Origin: a virus
Length of the DNA: 64,000 bases
Virus record (IMG/VR): IMGVR_UViG_3300042558_003642
Span: 25,367-89,366 of that record
Reading direction: 5' to 3' (one strand)
Shown here: positions 43,692 through 54,000 of the stretch, piece after piece
Numbering within the stretch: position 1 is the stretch's first letter
Layout: each line of letters begins with the position of its first letter
The notes under the pieces: model-generated
Databases searched by the model: none
What the model saw: the letters and a program-made list of their open reading frames with translations, nothing else
Told to the model about the DNA's origin: nothing
Made by a program: the position numbers and the translations under genes

Positions 43692-45656
43692 ATGTTACAA
43701 ACAGGAGAATCAGGTGAAGCTGGTAAAACAGAAAAACTGCAAACAAAAGATTTAGCCGACCCGTTAACGGAAGCCGGTGAAAGTATGGCAACGTATTTTA
43801 AAAATGCGTTTAATCCTGCTGAAATTTTAAAGTCGTTTGCATCAATTTTTAGTCAATTAGAAGGACTTGCATCGTCGTTTAATAAAACGATGGGTGGAGG
43901 TGATATATACTCTCAAAAAATTAAACAAAATCTTATTGCGGGTAAAGAAGCGGCTGAAGAATATGGTTTTACATTCGCAGATATTGCGTCTTTACAACAA
44001 AAAATTACTGAACAGGAACAAACTAATTTTACATTACAGGGGGACCAATATGAAAGATTTTTAGTTCAAGCTGAGTTAACAAAGGGTATATCACAAACTG
44101 CAGTTCAGGCTGCGTCTAGTAATTACGAAACTTTTAAAAATTTAGGATTAACCGTTCAAGGAACACTAAAAAGTTCTGAAGATATTATACAATCGGCATC
44201 AAGATATGGTGTAAGTGCCAGTGCGGTATTTAAACAAATTAACGCAAATGCTTCTGAGTTAAATCTATTTAATTTTGATAATGGAGTTCAAGGAATGGCT
44301 AAAATGGCGACTGAATCAATTTTGTTTAAAGCTAATATGAAGACCACTTTGGATTTGGCAAACAATTTATTTGACCCTCAGAAGGCTCTTGATATGGCTG
44401 CGGGTCTACAAAGAATGGGGGTCCAAGTAACAGGAATGTTAGACCCAATATCTTTAATGAACATGGCTGAAAATGACCCTGCGGAGTTACAAAGAAATAT
44501 TGTTGAGATATCAAAATCATTTATGGAATTTGATGAAAAACAACAAAGATTTGTTGTTATGCCAGGGGCTCAAAGACAGATTAGAGAAGTTGCAGCAACA
44601 TTAGGTATACCGGCTAAAGAGTTGGAAAAAATGGGTAGAAATGCTTTTGAATTGGAAGCTAAAATGGGACAAATTAAATTTCCAAGTATTGATGAATTTG
44701 CAAGTGAGGAAGCTAGAACGATGGTTGCGAATATGGCTCAACTTAATGAGACAACTGGAAAATATGAAATTGAAGTTTATGATAAAGACCTAGGTTATAA
44801 TGTTATTAAAGCTGTTGATGACCTTAAAAAAGATGATTTAAAGGGTGTTGAAAAAGCTCAACAAAACGCAAATAAAAGTACTGAGGAATTATTAAGAGAT
44901 GCGAATGGACATTTAGCGAATATTTCAAACGCATTTAAAGCGGGAACAAGTAGAGTTCCGACCGCTTTGGCAGCATCAAAAGTTGCTCAGGATAAAGTGT
45001 CGTTTGCAGGGGGGTCTGTTGAACCTGTTGTTCAGACATTAATGGATGTTTTATATGGAGAAGAAGGGACAAAAGGTATTACAACTAAAATTAACTTGGC
45101 GAGTAAACAAATTGACCAAATGTTAGAGTCCCTCATCAAGGGTGAAACAACTTTGGCAGATGCTGGAAAAAAACTGACAGAGGTTATTAAAGAGATTGGG
45201 GCAAAAAAAATAGAAGATTTTAAAGAATTTTCAGATGTTTATGGGAAAAACCAACAGGAAGCATTCCAAAGCAATCCCGAATACGACACCCCGTTTCAAA
45301 TTACTCCTGATATGATTAATGCCTTACAAAATTTTGTAAAATCTTTAATGAATGGTAGACAAGTTTCCGATGGTGTAATTAGTCCAGATGGTGGCTTAGT
45401 TGTAATGGGTGAAAAAGGAAGTTTTTTTGCTGATAAAGACGACTCAGTTTTATTATCTCCAAATATACCAACGGGTAGTTCTGATAATAAATCAGGGGGT
45501 CAAACCAATTCAACGGTTACTGCATCGGGTAAGGTTGAAATTGAACATAAGTTTAGTGGAGTTGAAGCGTGGTTTAAAGATTATATGTTATCCCAAGGGT
45601 TCTTGGCGGATTTCGTTCCAACTTTAGAAAAGTTTTTAACAAAAACGGAAGGTTAA
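43692..45656 (+). CDS. Tail tape measure protein
   Basis: 654 residues, almost entirely helical with alternating Ala/Leu/Lys heptads, few aromatics and no cysteines. Position after the gp26-like chaperone and before the baseplate genes identifies it as the gp29-type ruler and ejection protein; T4 gp29 has 590 residues. The Gly/Ser-rich N-terminus (MLQTGESGEAGKTEK) and beta-rich C-terminus (VSDGVISPDGGLVVMGEKG) would be the tube-end and baseplate-end anchors. No lytic domain was recognised. Confidence 0.82.
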   Translation: MLQTGESGEAGKTEKLQTKDLADPLTEAGESMATYFKNAFNPAEILKSFASIFSQLEGLASSFNKTMGGGDIYSQKIKQNLIAGKEAAEEYGFTFADIASLQQKITEQEQTNFTLQGDQYERFLVQAELTKGISQTAVQAASSNYETFKNLGLTVQGTLKSSEDIIQSASRYGVSASAVFKQINANASELNLFNFDNGVQGMAKMATESILFKANMKTTLDLANNLFDPQKALDMAAGLQRMGVQVTGMLDPISLMNMAENDPAELQRNIVEISKSFMEFDEKQQRFVVMPGAQRQIREVAATLGIPAKELEKMGRNAFELEAKMGQIKFPSIDEFASEEARTMVANMAQLNETTGKYEIEVYDKDLGYNVIKAVDDLKKDDLKGVEKAQQNANKSTEELLRDANGHLANISNAFKAGTSRVPTALAASKVAQDKVSFAGGSVEPVVQTLMDVLYGEEGTKGITTKINLASKQIDQMLESLIKGETTLADAGKKLTEVIKEIGAKKIEDFKEFSDVYGKNQQEAFQSNPEYDTPFQITPDMINALQNFVKSLMNGRQVSDGVISPDGGLVVMGEKGSFFADKDDSVLLSPNIPTGSSDNKSGGQTNSTVTASGKVEIEHKFSGVEAWFKDYMLSQGFLADFVPTLEKFLTKTEG

Positions 45657-45681
45657 AAATCATATAAAACTATATGAATAG

Positions 45682-45689
45682 TATTTATT
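45682..45689 (+). promoter_or_regulatory. Late-type TATTTATT element
   Basis: Five bases before the ATG of the first giant baseplate gene at 45695. Confidence 0.4.
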
Positions 45690-45694
45690 AATGT

Positions 45695-48600
45695 ATGCCG
45701 ATAGATAGTCCATTATCATTTTTTAATACTGAAAATTTCAGGAATGGTTTAGTCGTAAGAAACTTACAACCATATACGATTGCGGGTTCTTATACTCCAC
45801 CTGTTGCTCAACAAAATTTTGAATATGTTCAGAGTAATTTTTCAGTTATTGATTCACCTGATAGTTTAATTGCTGACCCACCCTCTAATTTAGTCCCACC
45901 CCAATATCATGGATTATATGTTTTAAATGAATATGGACCTGAAGGTGGATATGGTGTGACAATAACACAATCTTTACCTTTAGTTCAAAACGCTAATGCT
46001 GGCGAGTATGATGTTATGGACGCTTCACTTCCACAACAAAGTTTAGTGGGACAAGGGTGGCCAAATTATGCTCAAGTTACGGCAGAACAAAATATTCCTG
46101 CGTTAAATAAGTATTCATTTGACCAAGTGTTCTTGGAGGAGATAAATAACTTACAATTTGTCCCAACGTATTCATTTTACGCCAACCCAACACCTGTTAA
46201 TTTTTTACCATCTTCATATTCTCCATATTCAATTCTTTTTGATAATACACCACAAGGAGATAATGGGTCACTTTCACAGGATAGTCAGTTGGCCCAACTT
46301 GGGGCGACCTTTTTAAGGGATGCGTTACAATATAGAGTAGATAGAGAAATTGAAAGAGCGACATTTGGTCGTGAGAATCTTTCAGAAGCTTTGAGTGACC
46401 CTGTCGCATTGGCACAAGTTGCAAGTGGTAGAATTCCTTTAATTGAAAAGAATTACTCAATTACAGTTCCTGAAAATCCTATTGATTTTGCAGCTAATTT
46501 CTTATTGAAGTTATCAGGAACATATTTTCCAGCATCTCCTATTCCTGGTGATTACTTTGATGAAGATATGGCTCAGTGGAGACCTACTGCTGCCAATCAA
46601 ATTGTTTCCGCATTTGCGGGAGGTAGAGACCCAAGAACAATATTTGGAAGTTTAGATACTAATACAGATTATTCACAAGTATTTTTAAGTAATACAGGGC
46701 AAGGACAAAGGTCTGCGTTATTTAATAACATTGATTATAACAAATATAAGCCAAGATATAATAGAGGTTTAGCAAGAAATCTTGGTAGAGGTCTTTTAGA
46801 AATTATTGAAAGATTAACTGATGGGGAAGAAGCTCCACCGTCAGATTTTTATATTGGACAGAATAACTCAGACCCATCATCAATTTTCTCACCTCCAGGT
46901 CAATTACCTACAAATTCAGTTGGACAACAGGTTAAATCACCTGTTATTGGACCTGATGCGATGGGTAAGTTGTATGAGGGGGAAGACCAAGATTTTAAAT
47001 TTGGTTTAAAAGGTAACCCAACAATTAATGCTGGAGGTATTGCTGGTGGTTTTGTTTGGACATCCCAAGGGTATAATAATCCTGGATTCGGAGCAAAAGT
47101 CGGAGGAGATTTTTCCTCAAGTCAAGACCCTGAATTTAATCAGATTAGTAGTCAATTTGATGGTAATTATAGTTCATCAAATGTTAATTTCAAAAATGGT
47201 AGTATATTAGATAATACTCAGAGATTATTAGACTCAACACCTGCAGGTACTGCTAGATTGGGACATGTCGGTAACGCAATTAATCAATTATCTAAAGTTT
47301 TCCATGACGGATATAGAGAGTTGACAAAAGGTTCAAGAGTTGTTAGTTATACGTATGATTCCGCGACAAACCAACATGGAGGGGGAGTAGAATATTGTAG
47401 AGTGTTTGCTAAAGATACTCCATACTATACTTATAATGATTTACAAAAGACAGACGGTATTACTACCTCTGGAAGAAAGTTCACATATTCAATAATTGAT
47501 AATACATACAATTTAAATATTGCTCCGTTAAAAAATCCAGGGTCAACAAATATTGTTGATAATAAAGTTAAAAAGTATATGTTCTCAATTGAGAATTTAG
47601 CTTGGAGAACTTCAAACAGACCTGGATTTACGTATGATGATTTACCTGTTTGTGAGAGAGGACCTAATGGAGGTAGAGTTATGTGGTTTCCACCGTATGA
47701 TTTATCATTTAATGAGACAATATCACCAAGGTTTGATAGTGTTGAAATTTTGGGAAGACCTGAGCCTGTTTATACTTATAGAAACACAACCCGTTCTGGT
47801 TCATTGAGTTGGAAAATGATTGTTGACCATCCTTCGGTATTGAATACAATCACTAATAAGATATTACAAAACGAGTCAAATGTTGAAAGAGTTAACTCAA
47901 TTGTTGATTCATTTTTTGCAGGATGTTTAAAATATGACCTGTATGAATTAGCGAGAAGATTTACAACTATCCCAACAAGAGATTTATTTACTTATCAACA
48001 AATTATCACAAACCCATCTGTTAATGCTGACCAATTGGCTCAAGTTGGTGCTGAAGCGGGTATAAATACAACTAGTACTGATGAAGGGGTTATTGAAGGT
48101 GATGAGGGTATTAATGGTGGTGGAGGAGGAAACGGAACTGGAGGTTCTGAGACTAAACCTGAAACTAATAAAACGGACCCTGGTTCTGATTTAAACAATA
48201 AATATTTGAATTTAGGATGGTATTTTCATAACGATGTTCCACCACCACAACAAAAGGGTGTTGCTACGGCTAGTTATAGTTGGAAAACAGCATATAACAG
48301 CTATATTGGAATGAAATCAAAGTATAATACTAACGCACCTGCTGCAAATAGACAACAAGTTGCAAATACTTTTACGAATGTTGTTGAACATAATGCCACT
48401 ATTGAAAAAGATTTTAGAAAAGATGTCGTATCAGTTTTAAATAATAATACAAATATTAAAACAATTACAATAACTTTAGTTGGAAGTGCGTCAAGACCTG
48501 CGACTATTCAATATAACGAGTGGTTATCTAAAAGAAGGATTGATTCTGTTTTACAATGGTTTAAAGAAGATACTACGGATTACGGTAAGGCCTTTCAAAA

Positions 48601-50731
48601 ATTTATTGAAGATAAAAAAATTGTAATAAATCAAGAACCACAAGGTGAAGAGGCTGTTAATGTTGTTGCTAAGGAATTAGGGGCAACTAGTCCAAGTGTA
48701 AGTTGTAGTGACCAAGATTCTGCTAGTTCAAATAATAACTATAATACAATTTATTCTTACCAAGCGATGTGGTGTAGAAGAGTTGCAATTAAAGATATTA
48801 AAATTGAGACAGGTAATCCTTCAGGTGACCCAACAGGGGACCCAACAGGAGACCCAACAGGAGAGACTCCTCCTAATATTTTAAATAATATAGGTTCTAA
48901 CACAGTTCCGAGTATAAATACTCCAGTTATTACACCACCAACAATTACAACAACACAAAAAATTAAAGACGGAATTTCCAAAAAAGTTTTAAGAGACTTA
49001 TTATCTGAATGTGATTATTTTACCGCAATACAAGGTGAAAATCCTATGATATATGACTCAATAAAACAAAAATTAAAATATTTTACACCGGCTTTCCACT
49101 CAATGACCCCCGAAGGTCTTAACTCAAGATTAACATTCCTAAACCAATGTTCAAGACCTGGGGATACGATACCAACAATTGGGGCGGATGGAAAACCAAA
49201 ATACAATGCCGCGACTAACACCGCTTTTGGTGCTCCTCCCGTATTGATATTAAGAATTGGTGATTTTTATAATACGAGAATAATCCCGACTTCAATTAAT
49301 ATTACTTATGAACCTGTATATGATTTTAATCCTGAGGGAATTGGTTTCCAACCTATGATTGCTAAAGTCACATTAGGATTTAACTTTGTTGGAGGTTCGG
49401 GATTGAAAGAACCAATTGATACATTACAAAATGCGTTGTCTTTTAATTATTATGCAAATACTGAAATATTTGATGAAAGGGCTGAATGGACTGATGACTC
49501 GTTCAAAAAATTAGATGAGGATTTGGTTAGACAAATATTAGAGGATAGAGGAGAACAATCAGGTTCAACAATTATTCAAAACGCGATTCAAAATAACGGA
49601 GGTGGATATATTGGAACTCAAGAAACAAGGGAGGAATTACCTGAATCAACAACAGGAGTTATCAACTATAAAGAATTCATGAATGGGTTCTCGGCATCTT
49701 GTCAAAATTATATTAATACTATAATTTCTAAACTTACCGATTTTAAAACACCCTATAACGGAACACTTATTCAAGTTTTTGGTTCTAAAAGAATATATTC
49801 TACGGGAACCGCAAGTTTACCTGATAGTTCGGCTAAAGTTGAAATTTTTGGTAAACCTGATGAAATTCAGGGAGAGATTGATTATTGGTTTGAAGATATT
49901 ATTGCAAATGTTAGTAGTGAAGGGTTATCATGGCAGATTGCAATTGAAAATAGAGACGGAGGGGTATTATCTAGACGAGACCAACGAAGAGTATATCAAA
50001 ATTTGACAACATATATTGAAAATTATAAAAATAATTTCACAGTAGATTTGAGTAGAGTAATACAGGAAATATTATCACCTCAAGAACAACTTGTCATTAA
50101 TATGGAAAAGTCTGATTTTATTAGTTCTTTACACGACGGAAAAATTAATTCAGACCAATCCGTGGAAGTTTTAGACATTTCAGGTATTACTGAAAATAAT
50201 GTAAATACATTTACAAAATTTGGTGAAGATTATCAATCTATAACTAATCTATTAAATGGTTTTCATAGTTCTTTAAAAGATGTTGGATTGATTCCTTCCG
50301 ATAGTTTTGATGTTAATGGATTACTTGGATTTGAGTCACCAGTTACCCCCGGAGATGCTAAATTTATGGTAATTATGGACCCTATTTTTAGAGATGACGC
50401 TAAGAAACAAGAATTTTTGACAGAGGTAGTTAAAGGTACTTCAAATGAGGAAAGTGTTAAACTATTGATAGTAGATTATATTTTTACAAGATTTTATGAT
50501 GTATATAAAAATAAAATATTGAATGTTGACACTATGATTAGTAATTGGAAGACAACATACGAACAACAGTATACAAAAATAGAAGGTGACACTAGTTTAG
50601 ATAGGAAATTCACATATATCGTTAACACAAGTGCAAGTGAAGATTTACAAACCCAACTAAGGAATATATATTTAACAGGGAATAGTAATGATGATAAACA
50701 AACATTCAATGGTAAACACAAATTTAACTAA
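45695..50731 (+). CDS. Giant baseplate protein with OmpA-like domain
   Basis: 1678 residues. Beta-rich segments (YVLNEYGPEGGYGVTITQS; FSIENLAWRTSNRP; MWFPPYDLSFNE) surround a segment at about 895-1010 with TITITLVGSASRPATIQYNEWLSKRRI, the OmpA/MotB peptidoglycan-binding pattern. A GDPTGDPTG spacer follows near 1044. The C-terminal third has PVLILRIGDFYNTRIIPTSINITYEP, similar to baseplate/tail LysM-adaptor proteins. It probably builds the hub or wedge and meets cell-wall murein during penetration. Far larger than any single T4 baseplate protein, so a fusion of several functions is likely. Confidence 0.65.
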   Translation: MPIDSPLSFFNTENFRNGLVVRNLQPYTIAGSYTPPVAQQNFEYVQSNFSVIDSPDSLIADPPSNLVPPQYHGLYVLNEYGPEGGYGVTITQSLPLVQNANAGEYDVMDASLPQQSLVGQGWPNYAQVTAEQNIPALNKYSFDQVFLEEINNLQFVPTYSFYANPTPVNFLPSSYSPYSILFDNTPQGDNGSLSQDSQLAQLGATFLRDALQYRVDREIERATFGRENLSEALSDPVALAQVASGRIPLIEKNYSITVPENPIDFAANFLLKLSGTYFPASPIPGDYFDEDMAQWRPTAANQIVSAFAGGRDPRTIFGSLDTNTDYSQVFLSNTGQGQRSALFNNIDYNKYKPRYNRGLARNLGRGLLEIIERLTDGEEAPPSDFYIGQNNSDPSSIFSPPGQLPTNSVGQQVKSPVIGPDAMGKLYEGEDQDFKFGLKGNPTINAGGIAGGFVWTSQGYNNPGFGAKVGGDFSSSQDPEFNQISSQFDGNYSSSNVNFKNGSILDNTQRLLDSTPAGTARLGHVGNAINQLSKVFHDGYRELTKGSRVVSYTYDSATNQHGGGVEYCRVFAKDTPYYTYNDLQKTDGITTSGRKFTYSIIDNTYNLNIAPLKNPGSTNIVDNKVKKYMFSIENLAWRTSNRPGFTYDDLPVCERGPNGGRVMWFPPYDLSFNETISPRFDSVEILGRPEPVYTYRNTTRSGSLSWKMIVDHPSVLNTITNKILQNESNVERVNSIVDSFFAGCLKYDLYELARRFTTIPTRDLFTYQQIITNPSVNADQLAQVGAEAGINTTSTDEGVIEGDEGINGGGGGNGTGGSETKPETNKTDPGSDLNNKYLNLGWYFHNDVPPPQQKGVATASYSWKTAYNSYIGMKSKYNTNAPAANRQQVANTFTNVVEHNATIEKDFRKDVVSVLNNNTNIKTITITLVGSASRPATIQYNEWLSKRRIDSVLQWFKEDTTDYGKAFQKFIEDKKIVINQEPQGEEAVNVVAKELGATSPSVSCSDQDSASSNNNYNTIYSYQAMWCRRVAIKDIKIETGNPSGDPTGDPTGDPTGETPPNILNNIGSNTVPSINTPVITPPTITTTQKIKDGISKKVLRDLLSECDYFTAIQGENPMIYDSIKQKLKYFTPAFHSMTPEGLNSRLTFLNQCSRPGDTIPTIGADGKPKYNAATNTAFGAPPVLILRIGDFYNTRIIPTSINITYEPVYDFNPEGIGFQPMIAKVTLGFNFVGGSGLKEPIDTLQNALSFNYYANTEIFDERAEWTDDSFKKLDEDLVRQILEDRGEQSGSTIIQNAIQNNGGGYIGTQETREELPESTTGVINYKEFMNGFSASCQNYINTIISKLTDFKTPYNGTLIQVFGSKRIYSTGTASLPDSSAKVEIFGKPDEIQGEIDYWFEDIIANVSSEGLSWQIAIENRDGGVLSRRDQRRVYQNLTTYIENYKNNFTVDLSRVIQEILSPQEQLVINMEKSDFISSLHDGKINSDQSVEVLDISGITENNVNTFTKFGEDYQSITNLLNGFHSSLKDVGLIPSDSFDVNGLLGFESPVTPGDAKFMVIMDPIFRDDAKKQEFLTEVVKGTSNEESVKLLIVDYIFTRFYDVYKNKILNVDTMISNWKTTYEQQYTKIEGDTSLDRKFTYIVNTSASEDLQTQLRNIYLTGNSNDDKQTFNGKHKFN
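48824..48862 (+). repeat. GDPT coding repeat
   Basis: Three near-identical 12-bp units (GG-GAC-CCA-ACA type) encode GDPT, making a flexible spacer after the OmpA-like domain. Confidence 0.75.
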
Positions 50732-51054
50732 TGGCTGAAAGCACCTACGATAGATATTCTACATTTTTAATTAATGGTCAACAGACGGTAGTACCTGGTA
50801 TTAAGTTAAACTCTAAAGGTACTGATAAACGATATGTTTACATGGTTAATGTATCACGTTTGGATAAAATATCTCAGGAATATTATGGCTCTCCGTTATT
50901 TGGGTGGTTAATCTTACAAGCTAATCCTCAGTATGGGGGATTAGAGATGAATATCCCTAATAATGGATTATTGACAATACCATTTCCATTAATACCGTCA
51001 TTACAAGATTATAAAGCTTTGTTAGATAACCATTTCTATTATTATGGTAGGTAA
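50731..51054 (+). CDS. Baseplate wedge protein with LysM-like core (gp53-like)
   Basis: 107 residues. VNVSRLDKISQEYYGSPLFGWLILQANPQ is the shortened LysM-like motif found in T4 gp53 and gpX-type tail proteins, followed by IPNNGLLTIPFPL. These small proteins clamp the baseplate around the hub. Its start overlaps the previous stop and its end overlaps the next gene by 11 bases, giving a translationally coupled trio. Confidence 0.7.
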   Translation: MAESTYDRYSTFLINGQQTVVPGIKLNSKGTDKRYVYMVNVSRLDKISQEYYGSPLFGWLILQANPQYGGLEMNIPNNGLLTIPFPLIPSLQDYKALLDNHFYYYGR

Positions 51055-54000
51055 AGAAAAAAATATATTAGTTGAATTTGACTATGAAAACATTATCCTT
51101 GTTGACCCAAATAAAACTATTGATGAAGAAGGTAATGTTGGGGAAAGATTTTTACCCCCCGAAAATTTAGTTTGTTATGCAAATTTAGAATGTAATCTAT
51201 TCCCAAGAACCCGACTTGCATTGGGTTTAAATGGGGCCGCAACAGGAGAACTTGTTAATATTGCGTCAATAAATTTCATGAAACCTGGTGGAGGTAGTTC
51301 ATTAACGAATGAATTTTACGATGAGTTCACAGGTGAAAACACAATTAAAGGTGAGGGACTTAATCAACCATCAGAACAAGGTCAAAAGATTTCATCTACA
51401 GACAAACCAACGGAATTCTATTTTCAACAGCAAACTATAAATAATAAGGATACTGGATTACTCGGTATTCAAAGTATAACTATAACAAACAATTGGAACC
51501 AACCTACAGTAAGAATTAAATTCGTAGATATTAGAGGTAGGGCTCTTTTTGAAAAAGGAGAAAATTCTCCATATGCAACATTTTTTAATTTTCCATATCC
51601 TATTTTTTATTTAACGATAAAAGGTTATTTGGGACAGGCCGTTAAATTACAGTTAACTCTTAACAAATTTAATTGTAGTTTTAATTCAACAACGGGAAAT
51701 TATGACATTGATACTGAATTTCAGGCGTTTAAATATAATATTTTAACAAGTATTATGATGTCCCATGCTTTGGCGACACCATATATGTATAATAAAAAAT
51801 ATACTGTAACCCCAACAATTACTAATAGCTTAGCTAAATTAGGTACTAATGTTTTAACATTAAATGAGGCAAAGGGGTTACAAAAAATAAAAGAAGTATA
51901 TTCTGAATACAAGGCTAAGAATTTAATACCTACGGATTTTCCTGAGATTACAATGCAGGAAATGATAGAGAGATTAACAAGATTAGAATCTTATATTTTA
52001 AAATCATTTGGTCAACAAGATTTAAGTCCACTTACAGATACTGACAAGTATAAAAGATTAGTTCAAGAGTATGAAGGGGATATCCAAACATACGTTGGTG
52101 GTAATAGTTGGTTTAACAAATATTGTGACCAAAATACATATTGGATTTTAAAGGACAGAGATATTAAAGTTTACCAACTTAGACCTGAATATGCATTTGG
52201 TGGTGGAATTCTTGAGGCGGTTAAAGATTTAGATACAAGATTAAAAACAAACAAAGATAAATTATTACTGAATAAAACATTTGGTGGGACCGGTGAGATT
52301 TTAATTGATGGTAAAAAAATTGTAACTAAAATAAATCCAACAGGTATTAGTATTGATGATTTTTTAAGAAATTCTAAAAGTGAAAACGATATTAATTTTC
52401 AAAAAACATACGAGGAAAGGACAGGTAAAGTTGCTACTGCAAATGATATTGCCAAATTAAGAATTGAGTATAATACTCAGGTTTTATTACCTTTGAAGGC
52501 TTTAATTCAGACAACATTAGAAGGTGGTGGTAATAATCAAAGTAGTCAACAATCACAACAACAAGATGGTGGAGGTAAAAAAGAAATTACTATTGAATTA
52601 GAAAAATATGGAATAAAACCAGAATCAACCCCTTTATTTATAATTGAAGGTGATAATATAAATTCATTTGAAAGTTATATTAAAAAAATATACGCCCAAA
52701 TTGATGAAAAAAAGAAAACAATTGACGACGCTTTAAATGCTGCACTTGCTGAAAAAATAGGTAAATCTGAAGAAGGATTAGGTTTCCAACCGACAATAAG
52801 AAATGTATTAGCGGTTATTATGGCGAGTACTGAAGGATTTATCAGATTAATGGAAGATGTTCACGAATCGGCATGGAACCAAAGACAAAACAAATATAGG
52901 TTAGCTGCGGTATTAGGGGATGATAAAACGGCCCCATCTCCTGACTCAAAAGATTCAGTTAGGGGTGCTGATGGTAATTTAATACCTGTATATCCTTGGC
53001 CTCATTATTATGTTGAAACTAATAGTGATAAGGGTGAAAAATTTGAATTAAGATACCCTGGTGATAGTTCAGTAAAGTCAAAAACTAAGGGATATATATA
53101 TCAATATTGGCCTGAAGTTGAATTTGTTGAAGAATATTTAAAGGGTAGATTACAAATTGACACCCCACCAAATAATCCTCAAATTGTTGGTAATAATGCT
53201 GAATTGATTAATAGAGCTTCATACAATGCTATTGAATACGAACTATCAAATGTTATAATGGCAAATAAAGAGGAGGTTAAATTCTTTTATGAGATGTATG
53301 AAAGAATGATGTTACCTTTTTATTATCAGAGGTTTAATAAACCATCATTTATTTCATCCCAATCCTATTTACCAATTGGAGATGCTGAGTTCATTAATTT
53401 ACAAAAATCTTTGGGAGCTGGTTCTCCATATTTAATACAGAAAATTAAAGAATATAACTTAAACTCTAATGTGTATTTGAATTTCTTAGCAGGAATTTCA
53501 AATAACGGAGTTGGACAAAGTTGGCAAAATTATATTAGAGGGTATTTCAATACTCCATATATTAAAGCTAAAGTTGAGAGTCCATTTGTTATATATGATT
53601 TTGAATCCTTTAATACTAAAGTTTCAGTTGAATCTCCTGTTACTGAAGATAAAATCTCGGTTTACTTACAATCAACACAGAACAACGAAAAAAATATTGT
53701 AGATGTTTTTCCATTTGCAATTAATGGGTGGAATAGGAATCAAATGAGTTATGGTATTGGTTCAACAAACGAATCAATAATGAACACCTCAAAAACGTTA
53801 TTTTTATACGATACAAAAAATTTGGTAGCTAATTTTAACAATCAGAATTTTGCATCTGCCGATAAGGTAAAACCTGTTACTAACTTCTTATATTTAAGCG
53901 AAGCGGGTCCAATACAACCTGATGTTTTAGATTTTAAAAATTTCTATAGAAAATTTACGGATAGTAGAAAAATGTTTACAACTCAAGGAGCTGTAGAATA

